Shown: positions 8,122 through 16,886, numbered from the stretch's first letter. The stretch is DNA of 59,866 nucleotides from Bacteroidia bacterium (GCA_016786925.1 JAEUTU010000093.1:1-59866), one strand, 5' to 3'. Program-made: numbers and translations. The notes: generated from the letters alone by a model not told the origin.

Positions 8122-9027
8122 TTAAAAATATCCTTGTTTTTTTCTGTCTTCCATGGCTGCTTCTGAACGCTTATCATCTATCCTGCTTCCTCTTTCGGTA
8201 ACACGGGTAGATGCCACCTCTTCAACGATTTCTTCCAGCGTGTTTGCTTCAGACAAAACTGCTCCTGTACAGCTTATATCACCAATCGTTCTAAAACGCA
8301 CTTGCATTTTTTCGACCTTTTCTGTCGGTTTTAAAGGGATAACATTAGAATGCGCATAGATCACCCCATCACGAACAAAACACTCGCGTTCGTGTGTAAA
8401 ATAAATGGAAGGGATATCGATCTGTTCTTGTAAGATATATTGCCAAACATCCATCTCTGTCCAATTACTGATCGGAAAAACTCTAAAGTGCTCACCGATA
8501 TGCTTTTTACCATTGAATAGATTCCACAATTCCGGTCGTTGATTCTTTGGATCCCACTGACCAAACTCATCACGATGAGAGAAGAATCGTTCTTTTGCTC
8601 TTGCCTTTTCTTCATCTCTTCGTGCACCACCGATCAATGCATCAAACTTATATTTTTCAATGGTATCCAATAAGGTAACAGTTTGTAATGCATTACGGCT
8701 AGCATTGTATCCTTTTTCTTCAACAACTTTTCCTTCATCAATACTCTGCTGAACTGAACCAACGATCAATTGAACACCATATTTTTTAGCTAATTCATCA
8801 CGAAAAATGATCGTTTCTTCAAAATTATGTCCCGTATCCACATGTACCAAAGGGAAAGGGATCTTAGCCGGTGCAAATGCCTTTCTTGCCAAATGAAAAC
8901 ATACAATAGAATCCTTCCCACCTGAAAATAGCAAAGCAGGCTTTTCAAATTGTGCGGCTAGCTCACGTATCACATAGATACTCTCACTTTCCAGCTCTTT
9001 TAAATGTGTTAAATTGTAGTTTTTCAT
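8122..9027 (-). CDS. cysD: sulfate adenylyltransferase subunit 2 CysD
   Basis: Catalytic ATP-PPase subunit of ATP sulfurylase, forming adenylylsulfate in assimilatory sulfate activation. Seen: the PP-loop SGGKDS at residues 35-40, the family motif ARRDEEKARAKER at about 138-150, and the conserved tail segment TRVTERGSRIDDKRSEAAMEDRKK at the C-terminus. The length of 301 is normal. It starts two bases after the cysC stop, so the two are in one transcript controlled by the upstream leader. Confidence 0.97.
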   Translation of the reverse strand: MKNYNLTHLKELESESIYVIRELAAQFEKPALLFSGGKDSIVCFHLARKAFAPAKIPFPLVHVDTGHNFEETIIFRDELAKKYGVQLIVGSVQQSIDEGKVVEEKGYNASRNALQTVTLLDTIEKYKFDALIGGARRDEEKARAKERFFSHRDEFGQWDPKNQRPELWNLFNGKKHIGEHFRVFPISNWTEMDVWQYILQEQIDIPSIYFTHERECFVRDGVIYAHSNVIPLKPTEKVEKMQVRFRTIGDISCTGAVLSEANTLEEIVEEVASTRVTERGSRIDDKRSEAAMEDRKKQGYF

Positions 9028-9029
9028 AC

Positions 9030-9611
9030 TTATAATTTCAATTTCTCTATTATTAAACGGGCACTTTCAACTGCCGATATAGCTACTGTATTTAGCTCAA
9101 TTTCGGGAGATAATGGCGCCTCAAAAGGAGCACTAATTCCGGTAAAGTCTTTCACCTCTCCCTTTCTGGCTTTTGCATACAATCCTTTCACATCTCGTTT
9201 TTCACATATTTCCAATGGGGTATTTACAAACACCTCCACAAAATCTTTTTCTCCAATTATCTGTTTAGCAATTGCTCTAATTTCATTCGTTGGACTAACA
9301 AAACAACAAATGGTTATCACCCCGCAATTCACAAAAAGTTTTGTCACTTCTGCTATTCTGCGGATATTCTCAATTCTATCTTCATCACTGAATCCTAAAT
9401 TACTATTAATTCCTGTCCGGATATTATCTCCATCCAATACTTGTGTTAATAAGCCTTTTAAATTCAATTGCTTTTCCAATTCAATGGCAATGGTTGTTTT
9501 TCCGCTACCACTTAATCCTGTAAACCAAATACAAATACCTCTTTGTCCTAAAAGCAACTCTTTAGAAGCTCTTTCAAGAATGCCATTTGTAGGAAATATA
9601 TTATTGCTCAT
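9030..9611 (-). CDS. cysC: adenylylsulfate kinase CysC
   Basis: Phosphorylates adenylylsulfate at the 3' hydroxyl to give PAPS, the substrate of PAPS reductases and sulfotransferases. Seen: P-loop GLSGSGKT at residues 32-39, LDGDNIRTGINSNLGFSDEDR with the substrate-binding DGDN and R, and the lid region GLYAKARKGEVKDFTGISAPFE. The length of 193 is that of the monofunctional kinase. It is the first structural gene of the operon, preceded by a terminator hairpin only 19 bases upstream of the ATG and by a Cys-rich leader peptide, so it should be expressed only on antitermination. Confidence 0.96.
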   Translation of the reverse strand: MSNNIFPTNGILERASKELLLGQRGICIWFTGLSGSGKTTIAIELEKQLNLKGLLTQVLDGDNIRTGINSNLGFSDEDRIENIRRIAEVTKLFVNCGVITICCFVSPTNEIRAIAKQIIGEKDFVEVFVNTPLEICEKRDVKGLYAKARKGEVKDFTGISAPFEAPLSPEIELNTVAISAVESARLIIEKLKL

Positions 9612-9630
9612 ATTCTTTATAAAAATAACA

Positions 9631-9661
9631 AAAAAGGTCTTACCATTTTGGAAAGACCTTT
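9631..9661 (-). terminator. attenuator terminator before cysC
   Basis: On the minus strand, 9661-9653 (AAAGGTCTT) pairs with 9641-9633 (AAGACCTTT) for nine base pairs. After a T-T mismatch, CCA and TGG extend the stem around an AAA loop. The stem is followed by TTTTTTGTTATTTTT, a classic intrinsic terminator signature. It lies between the leader peptide and cysC, so it would stop transcription before the structural genes. Confidence 0.8.
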
Positions 9662-9697
9662 CGTTGAATTACATCAATATGTATAGTAAGCCCTTCC
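9650..9697 (-). promoter_or_regulatory. candidate antiterminator of the cys attenuator
   Basis: On the minus strand 9697-9688 (GGAAGGGCTT) can pair with 9659-9650 (AGGTCTTTCC) in ten consecutive pairs, seven Watson-Crick and three G-U, worked out by hand. The second arm is the 5' arm and loop of the terminator, so the two structures exclude each other. The first arm begins five bases after the leader stop codon, where a ribosome finishing the leader would mask it and a ribosome stalled at the Cys codons would not. Confidence 0.6.
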
Positions 9698-9702
9698 GTA
9701 AA

Positions 9703-9774
9703 TTAATCACAGCACATCATACAACACATCATGTTGTCGCTTGAAATTAGTTTATAGAAGTTTATTGCTTTCAT
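9703..9774 (-). CDS. Cys-codon leader peptide of the cys operon
   Basis: A 23-codon ORF, MKAINFYKLISSDNMMCCMM followed by CCD, with four Cys codons (TGT TGT, TGC TGT) and four Met codons in its last nine residues. It lies 3-4 bases after the predicted transcription start of a consensus promoter and 92 bases upstream of the cysC ATG, followed by a terminator and a competing antiterminator. Clustered codons for the end product of the pathway are the hallmark of ribosome-mediated attenuation, as with trp and his leaders. Stalling on scarce Cys-tRNA would favour readthrough into cysCDN. The Met residues could add a response to methionine. The peptide itself probably has no function. Confidence 0.75.
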   Translation of the reverse strand: MKAINFYKLISSDNMMCCMMCCD

Positions 9775-9783
9775 TTTCTGGTA

Positions 9784-9812
9784 CAAATGTAAATCTTATT
9801 TCTTAATCACAA
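9784..9812 (-). promoter_or_regulatory. promoter of the cys leader/operon
   Basis: Minus-strand TTG at 9812-9810, an 18-base spacer, then TACATTTG at 9791-9784. This is a full match to the Bacteroidota -33/-7 promoter and the best-formed promoter in the window. The expected transcription start is around 9778, just before the leader ATG at 9774. Confidence 0.7.
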
Positions 9813-9825
9813 AAATATTTTCCAT

Positions 9826-9833
9826 TACCTTTG
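9826..9833 (+). promoter_or_regulatory. -7 box immediately before deoC
   Basis: TACCTTTG fits TAnnTTTG and ends five bases before the deoC ATG at 9838, so the mRNA would be leaderless or nearly so. No clear -33 TTG. It is back to back with the divergent cys promoter, about 13 bases from its -33 element. Confidence 0.5.
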
Positions 9834-9837
9834 TCGC

Positions 9838-10689
9838 ATGGGCACATACAATCATACAAATACTCCGAAAGTAGATATTTCTAATGTAGAAAAGATCATC
9901 AGTCGAATAAATGCTTCACCTGCCTCCAAAGAGGAACTCCGGTTGGCTTTATCTTTAGTTGACCTGACAACCTTAGAAGGGAAAGATGAGGAAAAGCGAA
10001 TAGCTGAGTTATGTCAAAAAGCTATCCAGACCGGAACCGCAGCGGTTTGTGTTTATCCAACGTTGGTGGCAACGGCCAAAAAGTACTTGAAAGGCTCTGA
10101 TAAAAAAGTAGCTTCTGTAGCAGGCGCCTTCCCTTCCGGACAGTTGCCTTTAAATCTTCGATTGGAAGAGGCTAAATACGCTATCGAACAAGGTGCGGAT
10201 GAGATCGATATGGTTATTTCGCGGGGGCGTTTCTTAGAAGGTGATTATAATTATGTGTACCAGGAAATAGCTGCATTTAAAGAAGTTTGTGGAACAGTAA
10301 CATTAAAAGTGATTCTTGAAACAGGGGAACTCGAGAACTTGGATAACATTCGAATAGCGAGTGATATAGCGTTACATGCCGGAGCTGATTTCATAAAAAC
10401 ATCTACAGGAAAGATCAATATCAATGCGACACTTCCCGCTATCTGTGTTATGTTACTGGCTATTAAAGATTTTTATAGTACAAGTGGAAAAAAATGTGGA
10501 ATAAAACCTTCAGGTGGCATCTCTGATGGAAATACAGCTGCACAGTATTTAAGATTAACCGAAACAATCGTAGGGAAAGAATGGTTAAGTCCATCCCTTT
10601 TTAGATTTGGAGCAAGCAGACTGGTGGATAATTTAATAGCAGAAATGAACGGAATTAACAACATCAATTCAAATCAAAATGGATATTAA
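9838..10689 (+). CDS. deoC: deoxyribose-phosphate aldolase
   Basis: Class I aldolase cleaving 2-deoxyribose 5-phosphate to glyceraldehyde 3-phosphate and acetaldehyde in deoxynucleoside salvage. Seen: the Schiff-base lysine segment LKVILETGEL at about residues 158-167, the second catalytic-lysine segment FIKTSTGKI at about 188-196, and GIKPSGGI at about 222-229. At 283 residues it is the longer type with an N-terminal extension, like Bacteroidota and E. coli DeoC. It overlaps cysQ by 11 bases, so the two form an operon. The start lies directly behind a -7 box; no alternative Met exists before the conserved core. Confidence 0.94.
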   Translation: MGTYNHTNTPKVDISNVEKIISRINASPASKEELRLALSLVDLTTLEGKDEEKRIAELCQKAIQTGTAAVCVYPTLVATAKKYLKGSDKKVASVAGAFPSGQLPLNLRLEEAKYAIEQGADEIDMVISRGRFLEGDYNYVYQEIAAFKEVCGTVTLKVILETGELENLDNIRIASDIALHAGADFIKTSTGKININATLPAICVMLLAIKDFYSTSGKKCGIKPSGGISDGNTAAQYLRLTETIVGKEWLSPSLFRFGASRLVDNLIAEMNGINNINSNQNGY

Positions 10690-11476
10690 AAATTTACTGC
10701 AACAGGCAATAATTGCCTCTATAAAAGGCGGAGAGGAAATATTAAAAGTATATGAAACACCATTTGATGTGGAGCATAAATCCGACAACTCTCCATTAAC
10801 AATTGCAGATAAAAATGCTCATACTACAATTTGCAAATACTTAACTGAAAACCAGCTCCCTATATTGAGTGAAGAAGGAAAAAATATCGATTATGCAGAA
10901 CGGAAAAAATGGGACTATTTTTGGATGGTTGACCCTTTGGATGGAACAAAAGAATTCATCAAAAGAAACGGAGAATTTACGGTTAACATTGCACTTATCC
11001 ACAACCAGCGATCCATATTGGGAGTCATTTATATTCCGGTTACAAAAGTTTTGTACTTTGCAGCAGAAGGGGTTGGTAGTTTTAAGATTGAAATAACGGA
11101 AGGAGCACCTTATAATGAAATTGATAAATTGATAAAAGGAGCACAAACACTCCCAATCAACCATAATAACCGAAAATTCACAGTGGTGGCTAGTCGATCA
11201 CATTTAAGTGAGGAAACACAGATGTTCATTGATGGCTTAAAAACCCAGCATCCTGACTTAGAATTTATCTCATCCGGAAGCTCTATAAAATTATGCTTAG
11301 TAGCCGAAGGCGCAGCCGATGTATATCCCCGCTTTGCTCCCACCATGGAATGGGATACGGCAGCAGGACAAGCAATATGTGAAATAGCTGGAAAGTCAGT
11401 AATTGATTACCAAAGGAACACCCAACTATTGTATAACAAGGAAAATCTTTTAAACAACTGGTTTACAGTTAAATAA
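10679..11476 (+). CDS. cysQ: 3'(2'),5'-bisphosphate nucleotidase CysQ
   Basis: Mg-dependent, Li-sensitive phosphatase of the inositol monophosphatase superfamily that removes the 3' phosphate of PAP (and PAPS), a by-product of sulfate assimilation. Seen: metal site residues in ILSEEGKNI (about 59-67), the motif DPLDGTKEFIKRNGEFTVN at about 86-104, and EWDTAAGQAI near 222-231. The KEF...GEFTVN form is CysQ-like rather than SuhB-like. It is divergent from and 1.1 kb away from cysC, which makes the PAPS it would handle, so the location is functionally coherent. It overlaps deoC by 11 bases. Confidence 0.93.
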   Translation: MDIKNLLQQAIIASIKGGEEILKVYETPFDVEHKSDNSPLTIADKNAHTTICKYLTENQLPILSEEGKNIDYAERKKWDYFWMVDPLDGTKEFIKRNGEFTVNIALIHNQRSILGVIYIPVTKVLYFAAEGVGSFKIEITEGAPYNEIDKLIKGAQTLPINHNNRKFTVVASRSHLSEETQMFIDGLKTQHPDLEFISSGSSIKLCLVAEGAADVYPRFAPTMEWDTAAGQAICEIAGKSVIDYQRNTQLLYNKENLLNNWFTVK

Positions 11477-11524
11477 AAATCAATTCTTATAACAAGAACG
11501 GCTATTCAGTGTAAAAAATAGTTA

Positions 11525-11532
11525 TATATTTG
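11525..11532 (+). promoter_or_regulatory. -7 box for T9SS cargo gene
   Basis: TATATTTG matches TAnnTTTG and lies 45 bases before the start of the secreted PKD protein. No -33 TTG at the usual distance. Confidence 0.45.
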
Positions 11533-11577
11533 TTTTCCTAAAAAATTAATTGATAAATAACTTAAAAATAAACAAAA

Positions 11578-13065
11578 ATGAAAAAACAACTACTAACAAT
11601 TACAATGGCTGTAATGGCATTAGGAACTTTTGCTCAAAGTTTACCAACTATGAGTAAAGTATTCCCTGTTTCAGCAAAAAAAGCCTTGCCAAGCATAAAA
11701 AACACGGAAAGAGGTGGTGGACCAACTTGTGATAATGACACATTACACTACCCATATTTGAAAGAAGCAATTCAAACTGTTCCTGATTTCGGAGGGTTTG
11801 GTCTACTTACCGGTGCTGCAACAACAGGAAATGCATTTTCTCAGAAATTCACTAATGCAGCAACAGTGTCAATTAGTGGAGTTAATTTTTGGGGATTCGT
11901 ATTAGACCGTACCAACCCAACACAATCTTTAACAATTGATGTAGCAATCTACAATGTTAATGGAACCAACAGACCAACAACATCATTAGGTACTACTACA
12001 ATTACATTAAATGGATTAACGGATGAGTTTTATACAGCAACATTTTCTTCTCCAATAGTTACATCCTCTGATTATGCAGTTGTTCTTTCCAATAGTTCTA
12101 CTACAGATACATTAGGCATTGTTTTAAATAATGCAACAACAGCTACTTATGGTGAAGGATTAGCTTCTTTACAATACAATGGAACATGGTACGCAATTCC
12201 AACTTTATTTGGTGCTCCAAATGATTTTGAAGCAGCTATGGCACCGATCGTTTCTTATTCATTCAATACCGACTTTACTGTGTCGGCTAATCCAACTTGT
12301 ATTGGAACTACTTTAAATTTCACAAATACAACCAATCCAACTGCTCATCTAACAAATAAAATGTACAATTGGAATGTATTTGCGACAACATATTCTTTAG
12401 CTGCGTCAGATTCTACATATGCTTGGGATATGGATGATGCAAGTCCATTAATGTGGAGTAACAATACATCACATGCTTATGCTGCTGCAGGTTCTTACGA
12501 TGCAAGCCTTTATACTATAACTGGTCTATGGAAGACTTGTCTTGGATCTAAAACTACTACAGTTGTTGTTGATCCAAACACAGTTGCCGGGTTTACATCT
12601 GATGCAACTAACACACCAACAATTGCATTCACTAATACAACAACTGGAGCAACATCTTACTCTTGGGATTTTGGTGATGGATCTCCTGCTGACAACTCAG
12701 CAAATCCTAGTCATACATATGGCGCAAGCGGGAACTACACAGTTACTTTAACTGCTACTGGTCCTTGTGGAACAAACACATCTACTACCACAGTAAATAT
12801 TGCTGCAACTGGAATCAACACATATGAAATGGATGCTCTTTCTGTTTATCCAAACCCTTCAAACGGTTTATTCACAGTTAAAATGAATACAACAGCTAAA
12901 ACAGTTGTTGAAGTTTATAATGTTATAGGAGAAGTTGTTTACTCAACTCAATTAACAAACAATACAGCTGTTGTTGATCTTTCTAACAATGCTGCAGGTG
13001 TTTATACCATGAAAGTAATTTCAGGTAACTCTACTTCCGTAAAACAAATCGTTTTAACAAAATAA
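11578..13065 (+). CDS. PKD-domain protein with T9SS type A sorting domain
   Basis: 495-residue secreted protein. It begins with a Sec signal peptide (MKKQLLTITMAVMALGTFAQ, cleavage after AQ). Residues about 60-220 form a Thr/Asn-rich beta region of no family I recognise. A degenerate PKD-like region (WDMDDASPLMWSNNTSHAYAAAG) is followed by a clear PKD domain with YSWDFGDGSP and SHTYGASGNYTVTLTATG at about 362-400. The last 75 residues are a T9SS type A sorting domain starting SVYPNPSNGLFTV and ending in a basic KQIVLTK. It is presumably exported through SprA and attached to or released from the surface. The function beyond adhesion or surface coating is unknown. Confidence 0.88.
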   Translation: MKKQLLTITMAVMALGTFAQSLPTMSKVFPVSAKKALPSIKNTERGGGPTCDNDTLHYPYLKEAIQTVPDFGGFGLLTGAATTGNAFSQKFTNAATVSISGVNFWGFVLDRTNPTQSLTIDVAIYNVNGTNRPTTSLGTTTITLNGLTDEFYTATFSSPIVTSSDYAVVLSNSSTTDTLGIVLNNATTATYGEGLASLQYNGTWYAIPTLFGAPNDFEAAMAPIVSYSFNTDFTVSANPTCIGTTLNFTNTTNPTAHLTNKMYNWNVFATTYSLAASDSTYAWDMDDASPLMWSNNTSHAYAAAGSYDASLYTITGLWKTCLGSKTTTVVVDPNTVAGFTSDATNTPTIAFTNTTTGATSYSWDFGDGSPADNSANPSHTYGASGNYTVTLTATGPCGTNTSTTTVNIAATGINTYEMDALSVYPNPSNGLFTVKMNTTAKTVVEVYNVIGEVVYSTQLTNNTAVVDLSNNAAGVYTMKVISGNSTSVKQIVLTK

Positions 13066-13081
13066 TTTGAGATCAATCCTC

Positions 13082-13118
13082 AATCAAAAAGCCTCGCAAA
13101 TTGCGAGGCTTTTTGATT
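13082..13118 (+). terminator. intrinsic terminator after PKD protein gene
   Basis: A perfect 18-base inverted repeat, 13082-13099 and 13101-13118, with core AAGCCTCGCAA/TTGCGAGGCTT flanked by A and T tracts. It can act in both directions but follows a plus-strand gene. It isolates this gene from the polysaccharide operon that starts at 13168. Confidence 0.9.
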
Positions 13119-13167
13119 TTTATAGCATTAATTTTCGTATTATTGCAGAATAAATATAGTCTGACAT

Positions 13168-14256
13168 ATGAGTAAAGTTGCATTAATTACGGGGGTTACT
13201 GGGCAAGATGGCGCCTATTTAACCGAATTCCTATTGAACAAAGGTTATATCGTACATGGATTAAAAAGAAGAAGTTCACTTTTTAATACTGACCGTATCG
13301 ATCATTTATACAAGGATCAACATGAAAAACAAGTTAAGTTTTTCTTGCACTATGGGGATCTTACCGATTCAACTAACTTGATTCGTATCATTCAGGAAAC
13401 ACAACCGGATGAGATCTATAACTTAGCAGCACAATCACATGTAAAAGTTTCGTTTGAAACTCCTGAATATACGGCCAATGCTGACGCTATTGGAACACTT
13501 CGTATCCTAGAAGCTATCCGTATCCTAAAACTGGAAAACAAAACCCGTTTTTATCAGGCTTCTACCTCTGAAATGTATGGCTATGTTCAAGAGATCCCTC
13601 AAAAAGAAACAACTCCATTCTACCCTCGTTCACCTTACGGTGTAGCAAAAGTTTACGGATTCTGGATCACAAAAAATTACCGTGAAGCATACAACATGTA
13701 CGCTTGTAATGGAATTTTATTCAACCATGAAAGTCCGTTACGTGGTGAAACATTTGTTACCAGAAAGATCACCCGTGCAGCCGCAAAGATCCATTTAGGA
13801 CTACAGGATAAATTATTCTTAGGGAATTTGGATGCAGAACGTGATTGGGGGCATGCAAAAGACTATGTAGAAGGAATGTGGATGATGTTGCAGCAAAAGG
13901 AAGCAGATGATTATGTTTTAGCAACAGGCAAAAAGATCACTGTGCGTAAATTCGTTGAGTTGGCATTTGCTGAAGTTGGAATTACATTAAAATGGGAAGG
14001 AAAGGGTGTTGATGAAAAAGGAATCAATACGGCCAATGGTAAAACTTTAGTAGAAGTTGATCCTGCTTATTTCCGTCCTACTGAAGTTGATTTGCTAATA
14101 GGTGATGCGTCAAAAGCAAAAAAGAATATGGGCTGGGAACCGAAACATACATTGGAGCAGTTAGTAAAAGAGATGATGGCAAGCGACCTAAAGCTATTTG
14201 AAAAAGATAAATACCTGAAAGATGGTGGTCACGATGTATTGAATTACCACGAATAA
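13168..14256 (+). CDS. gmd: GDP-mannose 4,6-dehydratase
   Basis: NADP-dependent short-chain dehydrogenase that converts GDP-D-mannose to GDP-4-keto-6-deoxymannose, the first step to GDP-L-fucose. Seen: [10 protein letters not shown] at residues 9-18, the NADP-binding [16 protein letters not shown], the active site STSEMYG with YGVAK (YxxxK), and [16 protein letters not shown], all diagnostic of Gmd. The length of 362 is normal. A TATTATTG near-consensus -7 box lies at 13138-13145, so this is probably the first gene of the operon. fcl begins one base after the stop codon. Confidence 0.97.
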   Translation: MSKVALITGVTGQDGAYLTEFLLNKGYIVHGLKRRSSLFNTDRIDHLYKDQHEKQVKFFLHYGDLTDSTNLIRIIQETQPDEIYNLAAQSHVKVSFETPEYTANADAIGTLRILEAIRILKLENKTRFYQASTSEMYGYVQEIPQKETTPFYPRSPYGVAKVYGFWITKNYREAYNMYACNGILFNHESPLRGETFVTRKITRAAAKIHLGLQDKLFLGNLDAERDWGHAKDYVEGMWMMLQQKEADDYVLATGKKITVRKFVELAFAEVGITLKWEGKGVDEKGINTANGKTLVEVDPAYFRPTEVDLLIGDASKAKKNMGWEPKHTLEQLVKEMMASDLKLFEKDKYLKDGGHDVLNYHE

Positions 14257-14257
14257 G

Positions 14258-15184
14258 ATGAATAAAGACGCTAAAATTTACGTTGCAGGTCATAGAGGAA
14301 TGGTTGGTTCAGCCATTGTCAGAAGACTGCAAAAAGATGGTTTTACAAATATTGTAACACGCACATCCAATGAATTAGACTTAAGAAATCAGCAAGCAGT
14401 TGCTGATTTTTTTGCTACTGAAAAACCACAATTTGTATTTCTTGCAGCGGCAAAAGTAGGTGGTATTGTTGCAAACAATACCTATCGTGCCGACTTTATT
14501 TATGAAAACATGATGATCCAAAGTAATGTGATCCACCATGCCTATCTTAATAAAGTTGAAAAATTGATGTTTTTAGGATCATCCTGCATCTACCCAAAAT
14601 TGGCTCCTCAACCTTTAAAAGAAGAGTATTTACTCACCGGTCTGTTGGAACCCACAAACGAACCATATGCCATTGCAAAAATTGCAGGAATAAAAATGTG
14701 TGATGCCTACCGCTCACAATATGGCTGCAATTTTATTTCCGTAATGCCAACTAACTTGTATGGCCCTAACGACAATTACGATCTAAATAATTCACACGTA
14801 TTACCAGCACTCATTCGCAAATTTCATACTGCCAAAAAAGAAAATAAAACAGAAGTGGAAATTTGGGGAACAGGCTCTCCTCTTCGCGAGTTTTTACATG
14901 CCGATGACCTGGCCGATGCTTGCTTTTATTTGATGCAAAATTACATCGAACCAGGCTTAGTGAACATAGGAGTTGGAGAAGATATCTCCATTAAAGATCT
15001 TGCACTACTTGTAAAAAAGACCGTTGGTTTTAGTGGAGAATTGAAATTCGACACAACAAAACCCGATGGAACACCCCGTAAGTTAATGGATGTAAGCAAG
15101 CTTCATTCATTTGGCTGGAAGCATAAAATTAATTTACCGGAAGGTATTGCTGCAGTTTATGCTGAAGTAAAAGATAAATTGTAA
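14258..15184 (+). CDS. fcl: GDP-L-fucose synthase
   Basis: Epimerase-reductase turning GDP-4-keto-6-deoxymannose into GDP-L-fucose, the partner of Gmd. Seen: the Rossmann motif [10 protein letters not shown] at about 11-20, [22 protein letters not shown], the active-site SSCIYPK with YAIAKIAG (YxxxK), and [18 protein letters not shown]. Its stop overlaps the next start by one base (TAATG). Together with gmd it supplies fucose to a surface polysaccharide. Confidence 0.97.
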   Translation: MNKDAKIYVAGHRGMVGSAIVRRLQKDGFTNIVTRTSNELDLRNQQAVADFFATEKPQFVFLAAAKVGGIVANNTYRADFIYENMMIQSNVIHHAYLNKVEKLMFLGSSCIYPKLAPQPLKEEYLLTGLLEPTNEPYAIAKIAGIKMCDAYRSQYGCNFISVMPTNLYGPNDNYDLNNSHVLPALIRKFHTAKKENKTEVEIWGTGSPLREFLHADDLADACFYLMQNYIEPGLVNIGVGEDISIKDLALLVKKTVGFSGELKFDTTKPDGTPRKLMDVSKLHSFGWKHKINLPEGIAAVYAEVKDKL

Positions 15185-16881
15185 TGAGAATCAAGTACCA
15201 TGTATCAAGTATCAAGAATTTCTCTTGGCATAGCCTCTTGTGCCTTGCTACTTGCTTCTTTTATTTGAACACATTATCTGCTCAGCATAATTTACCTTTA
15301 AATAGGGAATGGGCATTGAAATATGAAAGCACTAAAACAAGTAAACTTCGTAATACTTGTCTTGCTTCTTATAATACAACCGATCTATCTTGTTTTAAGC
15401 CACTCATAGTAAGTAAAAAGTATGTTGACAAAAATGACTCCTTACGCAAAGCAACATCTGTTTGGAAACGAAAAATAAAACAAGAAAGCTTATTCATTAT
15501 CCAAGACACAGCTGATAAGTTTTATATGACCATCGACCCCCTTTTCAACTTTGAATTAGGACGAGACATGGCCGACTCCAGCGGAGAAAATCTTTACAAA
15601 AATACACGTGGCTTTATTGTTAGAGGTAACATTGGAGATAAATTAGCATTTGAATCTTCGTTCTATGAAAACCAGGCAACCTATGCTAAGTACATTGATG
15701 ATTATATTTTTTCCACCAATAAACTTTTTCCTCAAACAGCCAACTACCAATACGATGTTGTTCCCGGGCAAGGCAGAGCAAAGAAATTCAAACTGAATGG
15801 TTACGACTATGCCATGGCATCGGGATATGTTTCTTATTCACCTGTAAAGCTTATCAACATCCAAATTGGACATGGTAAACATTTCGTAGGTGATGGATAC
15901 CGTTCGTTGCTATTGTCCGACAATTCGTTTAACTACCCTTATGCCCGCATCACCACAACTTACAAAAACATACAGTACACCAATTTATATACTTCTTTTA
16001 TGAACTTAACAAATGGAGGAGTTAAAACACCACCTAACGTGGAACGGCTTTTCCAAAAGAAAACCGCCAGCTTTCAACTGTTAAGTATGAATTTTTTTAA
16101 ACGCTTACAGATCGGTTTATTCCAAGGAATGATCTGGGAAGCTGCTGACACCACCAACCGCCAGCATCTTTCTTTTAATACGTTCAATCCAATTATTGGA
16201 GTGAATACAGCTATTTACGGATTACACAACACAAATAACATTGTTGCAGGCGCAACACTAAAGATCAAGATCACCAATAGCATTTCATTATACGGACAGT
16301 ATATGCTGGATGATACTTATCAAAAGAACAGCAAAGGCGATATCAGAAAAAAATACGGCTATCAGATCGGATTTAAATATTTCGATCTTTTCACGATCAA
16401 GAATCTACACCTGCAATTGGAATATAACAATGTTCGACCATTTGCTTACGCCTCCGAAAACACCTACCAAAGCTATACACACTACAATCAAGCCTTAGCG
16501 CACCCTTTGGGCGCCAATTTTTACGAAGCTGTTGGATTTATAAATTATCGCATCAAGGATTTTTTCATTCAATTAAAGGGAAATTATGCGGTAAAAGGGG
16601 CCGATTCATTAAACATGAACTTTGGAGGAAATATTTTCAGATCCGACAACAACTTTCCGATTAACCAATCATTTGAAAATATTCATACAACACAAGGACT
16701 AAAAACAACGATCATGTATCAGGATATTCATGTCGGATATTTGGTAAATCCTTCAACAAATTTTAATATTGTACTAGGAATAACAAATCGTTCAGAAAAA
16801 ACGGAACAAACAAACAAGCAAACTCAATTTGTATATTTGGGCATTCGAACATCGTTGAATAATTTTTACTATGATTTTTAA
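15184..16881 (+). CDS. Wzi/RemB-like outer-membrane beta-barrel protein, copy 1
   Basis: 565 residues. The signal peptide hydrophobic core runs to about residue 33 and ends in LSAQ, so it is exported. The segment IGHGKHFVGDGYRSLLLSDN, then SFNYPYARI at about 230-258, resembles the conserved G..W.GPG..GSL.LSNNA.P.P stretch of the capsule lectin Wzi and the motility protein RemB of Flavobacterium, and the aromatic strand pattern fits an outer-membrane barrel. It is a paralogue of the gene at 17971. Context (GDP-fucose genes, polyprenol transferase) points to capsule or slime assembly or attachment. The first 13 residues are encoded by a dispersed repeat, so the n-region is newly derived. The exact subfamily is uncertain. 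Confidence 0.7.
   Translation: MRIKYHVSSIKNFSWHSLLCLATCFFYLNTLSAQHNLPLNREWALKYESTKTSKLRNTCLASYNTTDLSCFKPLIVSKKYVDKNDSLRKATSVWKRKIKQESLFIIQDTADKFYMTIDPLFNFELGRDMADSSGENLYKNTRGFIVRGNIGDKLAFESSFYENQATYAKYIDDYIFSTNKLFPQTANYQYDVVPGQGRAKKFKLNGYDYAMASGYVSYSPVKLINIQIGHGKHFVGDGYRSLLLSDNSFNYPYARITTTYKNIQYTNLYTSFMNLTNGGVKTPPNVERLFQKKTASFQLLSMNFFKRLQIGLFQGMIWEAADTTNRQHLSFNTFNPIIGVNTAIYGLHNTNNIVAGATLKIKITNSISLYGQYMLDDTYQKNSKGDIRKKYGYQIGFKYFDLFTIKNLHLQLEYNNVRPFAYASENTYQSYTHYNQALAHPLGANFYEAVGFINYRIKDFFIQLKGNYAVKGADSLNMNFGGNIFRSDNNFPINQSFENIHTTQGLKTTIMYQDIHVGYLVNPSTNFNIVLGITNRSEKTEQTNKQTQFVYLGIRTSLNNFYYDF
15190..15221 (+). repeat. dispersed ATCAAGTA-type repeat inside coding start, copy 2
   Basis: A 32-base element differing at only five positions from the reverse complement of 1434-1465. 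It begins two codons after the ATG of the Wzi/RemB-like gene and encodes IKYHVSSIKN, the basic n-region of its signal peptide. Confidence 0.65.
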
Positions 16882-16886
16882 TTAAT

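Noticed and set aside
9140..9175. CACCTCTCCC sequence in cysC as another copy of the palindromic repeat
   Set aside because: No GGAGAGGG partner arm and it falls in a conserved enzyme segment (RKGEVKDFTG), so it is a chance match.
9310..9744. 144-codon plus-strand ORF across cysC and its leader
   Set aside because: Antisense shadow of cysC; its composition mirrors the complementary coding strand and it crosses the attenuator.
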